Assembly (NCBI GenBank): GCA_963521065.1
Contig: CAUQTI010000014.1
Span: 1 to 64,000, forward strand
Source: IOR16 sp963521065
GTDB lineage: Bacteria > Bacillota > Clostridia > Peptostreptococcales > Anaerovoracaceae
Direction: 5' to 3'
DNA length: 64,000 bases
The notes under the pieces: generated by a model
The model's database searches: none
Told to the model about the DNA's origin: nothing
The model's input: the letters and a program-made list of their open reading frames with translations, nothing else
Made by a program: the position numbers and the translations under genes
Part shown: one piece after another, positions 54,467 to 63,497 of the stretch
Layout of the letters: every line of letters starts with the position of its first letter
Position numbering within the stretch: position 1 is the stretch's first letter

Positions 54467-55435
54467 ATGTCAGTTCAACTAAAAGATATTCTTTCAGCAG
54501 AAAACAGGATAGAGAAGTACATCAGAGAAACACCTTTTGTCTATTCGCCAGTTATTTCTGAGGAAAAAGAAGCGCAAATATATCTGAAACTGGAATCCTG
54601 CCAAGCAACAGGTTCCTTTAAACTTCGAGGTGCTACCAACAAGATACTTCAACTCACAAATGAAGAAAAAGCAAGAGGGATTATTACCGCATCAGCAGGA
54701 AATCATGCACAAGGAGTGGCGTTCATTGCAAATAAGCTGGGCATTGATACCGTAATCGTAATCCCAGAAAGTGCACCAATGACTAAAATTGAAAATACAC
54801 GCCGCTACGGCGTACAGGTTGTTGTCCGCGGAACCGACTATGATGATTCTGAACGTATTGCACACGAACTGGAAAAAGAAAGTGGCAGGATTTATATACA
54901 TGCATTTGATGATCCTATGATTATCGCCGGACAGGGTACAGTTGGCTTGGAAATGCTTCAAGAAATCAGTGATCTCGACATGGTACTTGTCCCCGTAGGC
55001 GGAGGCGGTCTTATGACAGGCGTTGCCTCTGCAATAAAAGGTGTTAATCCAAATATCTCTGTAGTTGGCATACAACCTGCCGTATCGAAACCATGGTATG
55101 AAGCATTCCATCAGAAGAAATATGTAAAAGAAAGTTTCGGAGATTCTTGGGCCGATGGTCTTACTGGTGATATCAGCCCTGCTATGATAAACGATTTTAA
55201 TGCCGTGGTTGACGAGATGCTTCTTGTTGATGAAGAGTCCATACAGCAGGCAATCTATTACTTCATTGATAAGCATCATCAAATTGTGGAAGGCTCGGGA
55301 GCCGTAGGGATCGCCGCTCTTTTATCAGACAAGCTAGATATAAAAGGAAAAAAAGTTGGTATCGTCGTTACCGGAAGCAATTTTGACACGCATCGTGTAA
55401 AATCTATCGTAAATAAATACATGGAGGAAGCATAA
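54467..55435 (+). CDS. Serine/threonine dehydratase family PLP enzyme (EutB/BhcB-like)
   Basis: About 322 residues from ATG 54467, with AAAGGAGG 7 bp upstream; a GTG at 54428 would put the ribosome site inside the gene. Fold-type II PLP enzyme: Lys52 in TGSFKLRGATNK, SAGNHAQGVAF, and the phosphate-binding VPVGGGGLMTGVA. It has no C-terminal ACT regulatory domain, so it is the short catabolic or hydroxyaspartate type rather than biosynthetic IlvA. Pairing with an ornithine-cyclodeaminase-family gene 1 bp away recalls EutB-EutC and BhcB-BhcD, where hydroxyaspartate is dehydrated to iminosuccinate. Threonine or serine dehydration remains possible. Confidence 0.88.
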   Translation: MSVQLKDILSAENRIEKYIRETPFVYSPVISEEKEAQIYLKLESCQATGSFKLRGATNKILQLTNEEKARGIITASAGNHAQGVAFIANKLGIDTVIVIPESAPMTKIENTRRYGVQVVVRGTDYDDSERIAHELEKESGRIYIHAFDDPMIIAGQGTVGLEMLQEISDLDMVLVPVGGGGLMTGVASAIKGVNPNISVVGIQPAVSKPWYEAFHQKKYVKESFGDSWADGLTGDISPAMINDFNAVVDEMLLVDEESIQQAIYYFIDKHHQIVEGSGAVGIAALLSDKLDIKGKKVGIVVTGSNFDTHRVKSIVNKYMEEA

Positions 55436-55436
55436 C

Positions 55437-56417
55437 ATGAAAACTCTTCTGTTGAATGGTAAGGAAGTTGAAGCGCTGCTCTCCATTGAGGAAACGGTGG
55501 CCGCTGTAAAATCTGGATACATTGCTTATAACCAAGGTATGGTTTCTATGCCTCCCGTAGTATCACTGATTGCCAGTGAATATAATGGAGAAATGGATTT
55601 TAAAATGGGCTATTCCAAGCCAGAAAGTATTATTGGAATTAAGATGGCCGGCGGGTATTGGGACAATCCAAAAAAATACGCTCTTCCTTCCGGGATTGCT
55701 ATGATATGTTTGTTTGATGCACGCAATGGTACACCCATGTGCATATTAGACGGAACGCTGATCACTGGTTATCGAACTGCCGCGGCAGGTGCAATCGGAG
55801 CAATGCTGCTTGCCAGAAAAAATTCTGAGAATATTTCCGTATTCGGTACCGGAATGCAAGCAAGACTGCAGCTTCTCGCTATCTCAAAGTACTTCAAAAT
55901 AAAAAATGTCAAAGTATCTGGCAGAAACGGTGCAGAAAGCTATATCGAAGAAATGAAACAAATCTTGCCTTTTGTAAACTTCCAGCTTTCTAGCGCACAG
56001 GAAGCGGCTGAAAGTGCAGATATTATCATCACGGCAACCGCAAGCCATACTGCTCTCATAAAGGAAGAATGGGTTAAACCCGGTACTCACATTAATGCGA
56101 TTGGATGTGATATGGAAGGAAAGCAGGAGCTTGATCCCTACCTGTTTAAAAACGCTAAAATTGTAAATGACAACAAAAGTGAGTGCAAAAAAAGAGGAGA
56201 TACTCAACACGCTTTTAATGCTGGTATTATAACAGATCAAGACATCCATGCAGAAATAGGTGAAATATTACTTGGAGAAAAATGTGGGCGCATAGATGCG
56301 AATGAAATTACAATATTTGACGCGACCGGTTTATCTGTACAAGATATTAATACCTCGCTTTTTATTTACCATAAGGCAATAGAACAAAGCGTTGGGCGTA
56401 ATATCGAAATTCTTTAG
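55437..56417 (+). CDS. Ornithine cyclodeaminase/mu-crystallin family reductase (EutC/BhcD-like)
   Basis: 326 residues. NAD(P)-binding Rossmann loop in ISVFGTGMQARLQLLAI and the family's substrate region (GYRTAAAGAIGAMLLA, EMDFKMGYSKPESIIGIKMAGGYW). Members include ornithine cyclodeaminase, alanine dehydrogenase and iminosuccinate reductase. Start ATG 55437 follows GGAGG inside the end of the previous gene. Tight coupling to the dehydratase suggests that it reduces the imine made there, which would give L-aspartate from hydroxyaspartate; this is inference. Confidence 0.88.
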   Translation: MKTLLLNGKEVEALLSIEETVAAVKSGYIAYNQGMVSMPPVVSLIASEYNGEMDFKMGYSKPESIIGIKMAGGYWDNPKKYALPSGIAMICLFDARNGTPMCILDGTLITGYRTAAAGAIGAMLLARKNSENISVFGTGMQARLQLLAISKYFKIKNVKVSGRNGAESYIEEMKQILPFVNFQLSSAQEAAESADIIITATASHTALIKEEWVKPGTHINAIGCDMEGKQELDPYLFKNAKIVNDNKSECKKRGDTQHAFNAGIITDQDIHAEIGEILLGEKCGRIDANEITIFDATGLSVQDINTSLFIYHKAIEQSVGRNIEIL

Positions 56418-56492
56418 CAAGATTCTTCCCCAAAACCCCTCTGCAATAATTTCTGACTGGCAATTGCAGTGTATATTTTAAAGGATGTTTAA

Positions 56493-56526
56493 ACGCCTGT
56501 AGATTCCAGAATGAATCTACGGGCGT
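56493..56526 (+). terminator. Terminator of the dehydratase-reductase operon
   Basis: ACGCCTGTAGATTC (56493-56506) pairs with GAATCTACGGGCGT (56513-56526), one wobble, followed by ATTTTTAATT. Confidence 0.88.
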
Positions 56527-56579
56527 ATTTTTAATTCTATCCATGCGAAAGAAGCAGGTACTTTTGCTCTTTCTTTTGA

Positions 56580-57428
56580 TTACGCTTTTTCTTTCACATA
56601 CACCAGCTTATTGTTTGAGCTGCCGCTTGCGACAGAACGAATTTCGAACAAATCAAGTGACTTTATAAATGGTGTCAATTTATTAAATCCATAATTTCTA
56701 ACATCAAAGTCAGGATACCGCTTCGTCAGCCGATTCCCGATATCACCAATGAACACCCATTCATCTTCATCCGAATTCTCTTCTACAATCGTAGCAATAG
56801 CTCTTCGAATGGTCTCCAAACTGGTCATTTGCTCTTCGGCTGCTTTTTCTGCCGCAGTGTCCTCTTTCTCAATATTCTTCTCCGCTTCCGCTCGTTCTTG
56901 CTTTGACCCTTTTATATTCTTTAATGCTTTTGATGTTTTTTTCGAAGCTGCTTTCTCAGTTTCACCGGCACCCTCATGCTTAGGTGCTGCTTGTCCTGCT
57001 AAAATATCCAAATACTTAAATTTATTGCAGGCAGAGATAAATGCCTTCGGCGTCTTCTGTTCTCCCATGCCTACAACATCCATCCCTGACTCTCTCAAGC
57101 GGGAGGCAAGTCGTGTAAAATCACTGTCGCTAGAGACGAGGCAAAATCCTTCTACATGCCGTGAATATAATATATCCATCGCATCAATAATCATTGCTGA
57201 ATCCGTTGCATTCTTTCCTGTTGTATAACCGTACTGCTGCATCGGCGTTATGGAATGCTCTAGCAAGGCTTTTTTCCACTGCGCAAACGCGGGTTTTGTC
57301 CAATCCCCATAAATTCTCTTATACGTTGCAATTCCATCATTGGATATCTCATCCAAGATTACTTTAATGTATTTTTCTGAAATATTGTCTGCATCAATCA
57401 AAACTGCAAATCTTTTATCATTCGGCAT
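56580..57428 (-). CDS. NYN-domain RNase-like protein with OST-HTH/LOTUS domain
   Basis: 282 residues. An N-terminal NYN/PIN-like domain (about 5-150) shows the acidic residues expected at the metal site: LIDADN (Asp12, Asp14), NATDSAMIIDAMD and SSDSDFTRLA. A Lys/Ala/Glu-rich linker (about 150-205) leads to an OST-HTH (LOTUS) domain (about 208-280, ...EEWVFIGDIGNRLTKRYPDFDVRNYGFNKL...-type sequence) thought to bind RNA. The pair of domains is that of LabA-like proteins; an RNA-cleaving or RNA-binding role is probable. Monocistronic. Confidence 0.87.
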   Translation of the reverse strand: MPNDKRFAVLIDADNISEKYIKVILDEISNDGIATYKRIYGDWTKPAFAQWKKALLEHSITPMQQYGYTTGKNATDSAMIIDAMDILYSRHVEGFCLVSSDSDFTRLASRLRESGMDVVGMGEQKTPKAFISACNKFKYLDILAGQAAPKHEGAGETEKAASKKTSKALKNIKGSKQERAEAEKNIEKEDTAAEKAAEEQMTSLETIRRAIATIVEENSDEDEWVFIGDIGNRLTKRYPDFDVRNYGFNKLTPFIKSLDLFEIRSVASGSSNNKLVYVKEKA

Positions 57429-57630
57429 AGTGCTTCCTTTCCGATTCTTATCTTAAACAAAGCTTCTCATTTATTGTACTATATTTTAAAAAGATTTTTC
57501 AATCTCTTCTTTTCCTCTTATTTCTACTTTTTTATTTCTTTGTTTTTTCCTCATTCTCCAATATTTTTACCGCTTTAGGTAACACTATAAACAGGCTTTT
57601 AGAAAGTATATCACAAAAGGAGGGTCAATA

Positions 57631-58446
57631 TTGAATAAAACTTACCAGAAATGGTGGCTTCCCATTTTTTTGCTTGTTTTTTTTCTTATTTTGCCTTGTG
57701 CCCTTATGCCTCAAATCTTAAGCTATTTTGACCACCCCGGCAGCTGGCTTTCAGAAAGCTCCTTTCATAAGGATGATCTTCTAAATTTTTATGCTGCTTT
57801 TTTTACCTTTTTAGGGACGATTGTATTAGGCGTTGCCGCCATTTATTTGAGCCAGCAAGCAAATGACATGAATAAGCGCCTGATTAAAATTGAAGAAAAC
57901 AATTATATCCCTACGATTGATATTAACTGCATGAGTCCCGATGAGCTGAGAGATTTTATTTTGAAGGATGTTTTCTGTATTAATCTAGATGACACCTTCG
58001 TAAAAATAACGGAAGATATGGAGATTTCAAGTGAATCTTCTGACCTTGTTCTGCTTCTTACTATGACAAATGTAAGCCGTACAGATATCATTAATATTGA
58101 ATTGTGCCACCTTACAATAAAGGTAAAGCATTCCGGCAAAAAATCAATTATTATTCCTTACAAAACTCTGACCATTTCATTAAATAATAAAGTTCCTTAT
58201 CAAAGTACCATTCCGTTTATTATAGGTGGGATTTCTCTAAAAGAGGTATTAGAAGAAGCCTATAAGGATTCTGGAATTGTCCCAGAAAGCTCCGTTTTAT
58301 CTTTGACTTTGGAATTTCACTGCACAAATTTTTTGGGAGAAATTTATGTCCAAAAAATAAAAGTAGATCTCGTCTCCATCTGGGAACAGAAAATCAACTT
58401 TCCTGCCGTTGAAAATAAGCGGAACATCATGATTTATTCTTTATAA
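57631..58446 (+). CDS. Membrane protein of unknown function, two spans and a beta-rich domain
   Basis: 271 residues beginning at TTG 57631, chosen because AAAGGAGGG lies 7 bp upstream. Two membrane spans (about 9-30 and 52-74), a short coiled coil (SQQANDMNKRLIKIEENN) and a beta-rich region of about 180 residues (VKHSGKKSIIIPYKTLTISLNN) follow. I do not recognise the family. The topology recalls small host proteins with a cytoplasmic sensor domain. It is preceded by a 200-bp gap and followed 112 bp later by a lipoprotein gene on the same strand. Confidence 0.7.
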   Translation: MNKTYQKWWLPIFLLVFFLILPCALMPQILSYFDHPGSWLSESSFHKDDLLNFYAAFFTFLGTIVLGVAAIYLSQQANDMNKRLIKIEENNYIPTIDINCMSPDELRDFILKDVFCINLDDTFVKITEDMEISSESSDLVLLLTMTNVSRTDIINIELCHLTIKVKHSGKKSIIIPYKTLTISLNNKVPYQSTIPFIIGGISLKEVLEEAYKDSGIVPESSVLSLTLEFHCTNFLGEIYVQKIKVDLVSIWEQKINFPAVENKRNIMIYSL

Positions 58447-58558
58447 AATTATGATATATATTACATTTTTGTAATATTCGTCGCAAGTATTGATTTTCCT
58501 GTAAATTCCCCATAAAATGGTTACGAATCACATACATCACGACCACAAAGGGGGAAAA

Positions 58559-59074
58559 ATGGAGAGAAAATTCAGAATTCATTTTTTGTGCTTCTTATTC
58601 GCTGCCTTGCTGATACTTCCGATTACTTTAAGTGGATGTAGAACTGCAACCGATAAGGATGCACCTGAAATTACGACGGACTACTTATATCATGGCTATC
58701 AAGAACAGCTGCTTACCGACGGCGCTGAAAAAATAATCGGTTCCATTGAATTGTCTAAAAATGAAAAGGATGAAATCATACTTACGGTCCATCCAAAAGA
58801 ACTCATTCCTGATGAGAAAGAAGAGAGCGGATATCGTATCACAAGCTATGCAAGTAACCAGCAATATACATTGCCGCCCCATGCATACTGCACCCGGCTT
58901 TCTACGCAAGACAGTGACTCTGCTGAGATACTTTCAACAGATGATTTCTTTACTGCCATCACCGAGGATTACAAAAACAACGGCGGCTTTTCCGATCATG
59001 GTGACTTTATATTATACGACATTTATACTTTAGATAATCAAGCTTTGCTAATATTGGAACACATCGACATGTAG
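58559..59074 (+). CDS. Lipoprotein of unknown function
   Basis: About 171 residues from ATG 58559, which has AAAGGGGG upstream; ATG 58517 would give a 14-residue hydrophilic extension before the signal. A lipoprotein signal (MERKFRIHFLCFLFAALLILP) ends in the lipobox LSGC (Cys27). The mature part is acidic, with KEDEI and DELIP-type segments and no family that I know. The lipid is added by Lgt, encoded at 62696-63457. Confidence 0.78.
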   Translation: MERKFRIHFLCFLFAALLILPITLSGCRTATDKDAPEITTDYLYHGYQEQLLTDGAEKIIGSIELSKNEKDEIILTVHPKELIPDEKEESGYRITSYASNQQYTLPPHAYCTRLSTQDSDSAEILSTDDFFTAITEDYKNNGGFSDHGDFILYDIYTLDNQALLILEHIDM

Positions 59075-59107
59075 CATTTCGTAAATAGGGCGTTTTACGA
59101 GTAAATA

Positions 59108-59158
59108 AAAAGGCAGCCTCAAATTGGTTCTTCGTAACCAAGATGAGTGCTGTCTTTT
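59108..59158. terminator. Hairpin between the lipoprotein and ABC permease genes
   Basis: AAAAGGCAGC (59108-59117) pairs with GCTGTCTTTT (59149-59158) with an inner AATTGGTT/AACCA arm; T-rich sequence follows on the plus strand. Likely ends both converging units. Confidence 0.65.
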
Positions 59159-59248
59159 GTTTTTTATAAAATTCTTTAAATGGTTCTTCAACTCTTATTA
59201 AACTGCCAACAGATATCGGCATTTAATCGACAAACCATTCTATTCTTT

Positions 59249-60460
59249 TTACTCATAGCGCAATGCTTCAATTGGATCTAGCTTAGCCGCACGCTTTGCC
59301 GGATAGATTCCAAAGAACATACCAACTAAGGTAGCAAAGCCAACGGCAATTACAATGACCATCGGATTGATGACAAAGCTGACATTTGCTATCTTCATTC
59401 CGAGTGCCGCAATGCTGATTCCCAGCAAGGTGCCGATCATTCCACCAATTGCCGATATAATCATCGATTCAATTAAAAATTGAAATAAAATATCCTTTGT
59501 CTTCGCCCCAAGCGATTTTCGAATCCCAATTTCCCTTGTACGCTCAGTAACCGAAACAAGCATGATGTTCATGATTCCTATACCACCGACAAGCAAGGAA
59601 ATCCCTGCAATAACACCGATTGCCATAGAAAGCATTCCTAGAATCTCGTTGACCTTATTCTGCTGCGCTGCTGAGGATTCAAAGACATAATAGTTGTCAT
59701 TCATTCCTTTTGCTCTCGCTAAGAAAGAAGTGACTTTATCTCCAAATTCCTGTTGCTCTACACCATCATAAGAATAAAGAAGAAAGCTGTATGAAGAATC
59801 TGCCTGCTGCTCCATTACCGAGTACGGAACATAGCCACTGAAATTGTCATTTCTGCTCATACTGCTGAAAATAGATTCTTCTACTTTGTAAATTCCAACA
59901 ATAATAAAATCTTGGCTGTCCCCTTCTACCGTCAAAGACAATTCCTGCCCGACTGCATTTTCCGTTCCAAACAGCTTCCTTGCTGCACTGCCTTCTAATA
60001 CCAATCTATTTTTCTTTCCGTCTAAATCGGACTGATTGATCATTCTTCCATGCGTGATATTTAAATTCATAATCCGGTCAAGTCCCGGAGCGCATCCAGT
60101 TAAATTAATTTTCCCCTCTATTTTCCCCACACGAACCGCACTGCTTTCTGACGGTGACGGGTCAATATAGCGAATTTCATCCGGAAATTTTTCTTTTACC
60201 ATTTCGAGGTCATCCATACTAAAAAGTGCTTCTGACGGGATATAGTCTTCTACCATTTCCCAGTTTGGATAGATGTACATCGCATTTTTTCCGATGCTCT
60301 CAAATTCTTTATCTACAACACCTTGAATGCTGGATCCAATCGCAGTAATCGCAATTACTGAGCTGATTCCAATGATAATACCCAGCATTGTCAGAAACGA
60401 ACGCATCTTGTTTGTTCGAATCGATGAAAGAGCCAATAGAATGTTCTCAAAAATCAGCAT
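59249..60460 (-). CDS. MacB-type ABC transporter permease
   Basis: 403 residues: one N-terminal span with MRSFLTMLGIIIGISSVIAI, a MacB-PCD extracytoplasmic domain (about 40-250) and three C-terminal spans of the FtsX domain (IGIMNIMLVSVTERTREIGIRKSLGA). Such permeases do not transport through the membrane but pull substrates out by mechanical movement. It overlaps the ATPase gene by 7 bp and lies last in the adaptor-ATPase-permease operon. Confidence 0.92.
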   Translation of the reverse strand: MLIFENILLALSSIRTNKMRSFLTMLGIIIGISSVIAITAIGSSIQGVVDKEFESIGKNAMYIYPNWEMVEDYIPSEALFSMDDLEMVKEKFPDEIRYIDPSPSESSAVRVGKIEGKINLTGCAPGLDRIMNLNITHGRMINQSDLDGKKNRLVLEGSAARKLFGTENAVGQELSLTVEGDSQDFIIVGIYKVEESIFSSMSRNDNFSGYVPYSVMEQQADSSYSFLLYSYDGVEQQEFGDKVTSFLARAKGMNDNYYVFESSAAQQNKVNEILGMLSMAIGVIAGISLLVGGIGIMNIMLVSVTERTREIGIRKSLGAKTKDILFQFLIESMIISAIGGMIGTLLGISIAALGMKIANVSFVINPMVIVIAVGFATLVGMFFGIYPAKRAAKLDPIEALRYE

Positions 60461-61191
60461 ACCTCACCACTTCCCTTCTCTCCTTCAGGAAGAGGCATTC
60501 CCCGCTTCTTTTTCTCATCGGAGATAATGCAGCCGTCTTTAAAAGTAATGACTCTGTCTGTAAATTCCGCAATATCCGGCTCGTGTGTAACAATGATTAC
60601 GGTATTTCCCTCTTTGCGATTCAAATCCGTAAAAATATCCATAATCTCGATAGAAGACTTACTGTCCAAGTTTCCAGTCGGCTCATCCGCCAAAATAATT
60701 GGAGGCCGGTTCGCAAGTGCTCTTGCAATTGCAACTCTTTGTTTCTGTCCCCCCGAAATTTCATTTGGCATGTGGTCTGCCCTCTGTCCGATTCCAACTC
60801 TGTCAAGAAGCATCATTGCCCGTTCTTCACGCTCCTGCGGCGGAATCTTTGCATATACCATCGGAAGCTCCACATTTTTCAGTGTACTTGTCCGCGGAAT
60901 CAAATTAAAGGACTGAAATACAAATCCAATCTTTTGATTTCGAATGTCAGACAACTCATTGTCGCTTTTTTCTGCAATGTCCATCCCATCCAGATAATAA
61001 TGACCAGAGGTTGGGCGGTCTAAGCACCCTAATATGTTCATCAGTGTTGATTTACCAGAACCCGAAGTTCCCATAATTGCGATATATTCTCCTTGATCTA
61101 CTGTCAGATTTAAGGATTTTAAGGCTTCCACTTCAATATCACCATTTTGATATCGCTTAACTAAATTTTCTATTTTAATGATTTCTCGCAT
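60454..61191 (-). CDS. MacB-type ABC transporter ATP-binding protein
   Basis: 245 residues, an LolD/MacB-type ATPase. Walker A GTSGSGKST, signature EISGGQKQRVAIARAL and Walker B PPIILADEPTGNLD are intact. A C-terminal lysine-rich tail (DEKKKRGMPLPEGEK) follows the core. It begins 1 bp after the adaptor gene and is co-expressed with the permease. Confidence 0.95.
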   Translation of the reverse strand: MREIIKIENLVKRYQNGDIEVEALKSLNLTVDQGEYIAIMGTSGSGKSTLMNILGCLDRPTSGHYYLDGMDIAEKSDNELSDIRNQKIGFVFQSFNLIPRTSTLKNVELPMVYAKIPPQEREERAMMLLDRVGIGQRADHMPNEISGGQKQRVAIARALANRPPIILADEPTGNLDSKSSIEIMDIFTDLNRKEGNTVIIVTHEPDIAEFTDRVITFKDGCIISDEKKKRGMPLPEGEKGSGEVC

Positions 61192-61192
61192 C

Positions 61193-62410
61193 TCATTCCT
61201 CCCCAGGCATAGTATCTACTTCCATACCATCGGTCAGGTCTAATGACGGAGTTAAAACAAGCTGATCTCCTTCTTTTAAATCACCGGAAGCCAATTCCAC
61301 ATAAAAATCGCTTTCCATTCCTTTTGTTATTATTTCCTTCTTTAATTTTCCTTTTTCCAGAATGAAAACGTAAGATTCGCCGCTCATTTGGTCATCCACG
61401 ACCGCATCAAGAGGAAGTGCTAAAACACCTTTTGCTTCTCCTACTTTGATGATTGCTTTTGCGGATACTCCGGCAATTAAACGAGGGTCTCTTTCTGTAA
61501 TCAAAATTGTGACGGGTATTACCATCTCCTTATTGCCAGCTTCCTTCTCCTCACCGGTCGGTGCAATCTGCTGCACAACACCAGCGACGGTTTCTTCACC
61601 TAATACTTCCGCACTGATTGCCACAGCTTGCCCTGCCTTAATCTTTCCGATATCGTATTCGCTTACTTTCACATTCATTTCAAGCTGCTGCAAATTTTCA
61701 ATTACGAATAAGGGGCTGTTGTTTTGTGTTTCATTCGCCTGGAGTCCCAGCGTTGCGTTCACGCGAGTTACTGTTCCATTAATCGGACAAATAATCCGGT
61801 TTTTCTCTGATAGATTCTTACTGTTTAAGCTATTTAACGCAGTTTTGCTGTTTTCATATGCCGCTTCTGCTTTTAAGAAATCCTGCTTAGGAATTCCTCC
61901 TGATTCGTAAAGCTCCTTGCTTGTTTCATAGTCGAATTTTGCAAGCTCTAAATTACGCCTCGCTTCTTCTTTATCATAAGCCAACTGTGTCTCTGCATCT
62001 TCTCCGGAGCTTTTCAGCGTCGCCAAAAGCTGCCCTTTCGTTACTGTATCCCCTTCTTTTACAAGAATAGAAACGACTTCCTTGCTTTCCGATGAAGTCA
62101 CATTTGCAGTTTCTGAGCCCTGCACATACCCCTTAATGGAAACCGTCTGCTCCAAATCTGTTCTCTCCAAGGATGCAGTCGATACAATCGGTTTCATCTC
62201 TTTGCCTCCGGAGGTCATTTTGATTGCGGCAACAACGACTACAATTAATACAATCCCCAGAATAATAAACTTTTTCTTACCTTTTTTCTTCCGTTTCTTT
62301 TTCACACTTTCTGCCCCAGTCTGGGTTGACTCTGTAAGAGCTTCCTGTCCTGCTGCATTGCTTTCTCCCACGTTTTCAGCGGAGTTTTCTTTGTTCTTTT
62401 TTCGAAACAT
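61193..62410 (-). CDS. HlyD/MacA-type adaptor subunit of ABC efflux system
   Basis: 405 residues. A charged cytoplasmic part (about 1-48) and one span (KKFIILGIVLIVVVVAAIKM) precede the biotinyl-lipoyl-like domain (GYVQGSETANVTS...VKEGDTVTKGQLLATL), an alpha-hairpin coiled coil (about 140-190) and beta-barrel domains. It joins the ATPase and permease into a MacAB-type exporter in a monoderm cell. Peptide antibiotics or lipid-linked compounds are typical substrates for this class. The operon reads 62410 down to 59249. Confidence 0.92.
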   Translation of the reverse strand: MFRKKNKENSAENVGESNAAGQEALTESTQTGAESVKKKRKKKGKKKFIILGIVLIVVVVAAIKMTSGGKEMKPIVSTASLERTDLEQTVSIKGYVQGSETANVTSSESKEVVSILVKEGDTVTKGQLLATLKSSGEDAETQLAYDKEEARRNLELAKFDYETSKELYESGGIPKQDFLKAEAAYENSKTALNSLNSKNLSEKNRIICPINGTVTRVNATLGLQANETQNNSPLFVIENLQQLEMNVKVSEYDIGKIKAGQAVAISAEVLGEETVAGVVQQIAPTGEEKEAGNKEMVIPVTILITERDPRLIAGVSAKAIIKVGEAKGVLALPLDAVVDDQMSGESYVFILEKGKLKKEIITKGMESDFYVELASGDLKEGDQLVLTPSLDLTDGMEVDTMPGEE

Positions 62411-62695
62411 CTACCATTACCCCCTAGTTTTAATAAAACAAAATTCGTCATTTTCAGCTATTTGGCTATTTAGAAGTATAGCATAATTTGCCTGAAACTT
62501 CTTTACAATTTTCTTACAATTACTCAACATTCATTAAAACATATTCTTTTTTCCCATTTCTTTCTTTTTTATTAATTTTTTATTAAGAAGAGCTTTTCCT
62601 AACTTCACCTATCAATTTTATCAAAAATGGTGTATAATAGATGCGAACTTTGTATAAAAGGAACAAAGAAATTCAGACGACTGTAGGAGGTTATT

Positions 62696-63457
62696 ATGCT
62701 ACCCATTCCCAATCCAATCGCGGTTACTCTCTTTGGAATTGATGTTATGTGGTACGGCGTTCTGATTGCAATCGGCATATTGCTTGCCATCCTCATTGTA
62801 TATAAAAGAGCTCCCCGTCATGGCATCGAACCAGAACGAATGTTTGACCTTGTTATGATTTGTATCCCCTTTGCAATTGTAGGTGCAAGAGCTTACTATG
62901 TTCTCTTTAACTGGGAATATTACCAAGGAGACTTTTATAAGATGATTAACACCCGTTTAGGTGGCCTTGCGATTCACGGCGGTTTAATTGCTGGTCTTCT
63001 GATTGGGTTTCTACTTTGCCGGTTATGGAAAATTCGTCCCCTCAACGCAATGGATTTGGTTGCACCTGCCATAGCACTTGCACAATCAATCGGGCGGTGG
63101 GGCAACTATTTTAATCAAGAAGCACACGGTACACCGACAAACCTGCCCTGGGCGATAGAAGTCGGCGGCGAAATGGTGCATCCTACTTTTCTTTACGAGT
63201 CCATTTGGTGTTTATTACTCTTTCTCTTCTTAAGTGTAATAGACCATAATCGTAAATTTGAAGGACAAACCTTTTTGCTCTATGGAATGTTGTACTCATT
63301 CGAGCGATTCTTCATTGAACACCTTCGAACGGACAGCCTCATGGTTGGCCCTTTCCGTCAAGCACAGGTATTCAGCGCAGCAATTTTTATTGTATTTCTT
63401 GTTGCATATATTTCCCTTTCAAATAAGAACAGTAAAAAAGGACGTATTTTTTACTGA
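62696..63457 (+). CDS. lgt: Phosphatidylglycerol:prolipoprotein diacylglyceryl transferase
   Basis: 253 residues with seven membrane spans. The Lgt signature HGGLIAGLLIG and the catalytic regions RIGRWGNYFNQEAHG-like (IGRWGNYFNQEAHG) and FLYES are present. Attaches diacylglycerol to the Cys of lipoprotein signal peptides. TATAAT at about 62633 and AGGAGG before ATG 62696 give a clear start. It is followed 40 bp later by ychF. Confidence 0.96.
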   Translation: MLPIPNPIAVTLFGIDVMWYGVLIAIGILLAILIVYKRAPRHGIEPERMFDLVMICIPFAIVGARAYYVLFNWEYYQGDFYKMINTRLGGLAIHGGLIAGLLIGFLLCRLWKIRPLNAMDLVAPAIALAQSIGRWGNYFNQEAHGTPTNLPWAIEVGGEMVHPTFLYESIWCLLLFLFLSVIDHNRKFEGQTFLLYGMLYSFERFFIEHLRTDSLMVGPFRQAQVFSAAIFIVFLVAYISLSNKNSKKGRIFY

Positions 63458-63497
63458 TTCATAAATAATTCAACAAAGGACAAGGAGATTTTTTATA

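Noticed and set aside
54467..56417. Complete ectoine-utilisation locus
   Set aside because: Only EutB/EutC-like genes and a MocR regulator are present; no ectoine hydrolase, deacetylase or transporter.
59007..59222. 71-codon minus-strand frame between the lipoprotein and ABC genes
   Set aside because: It covers the terminator hairpin and the lipoprotein 3' end, and has no ribosome site.
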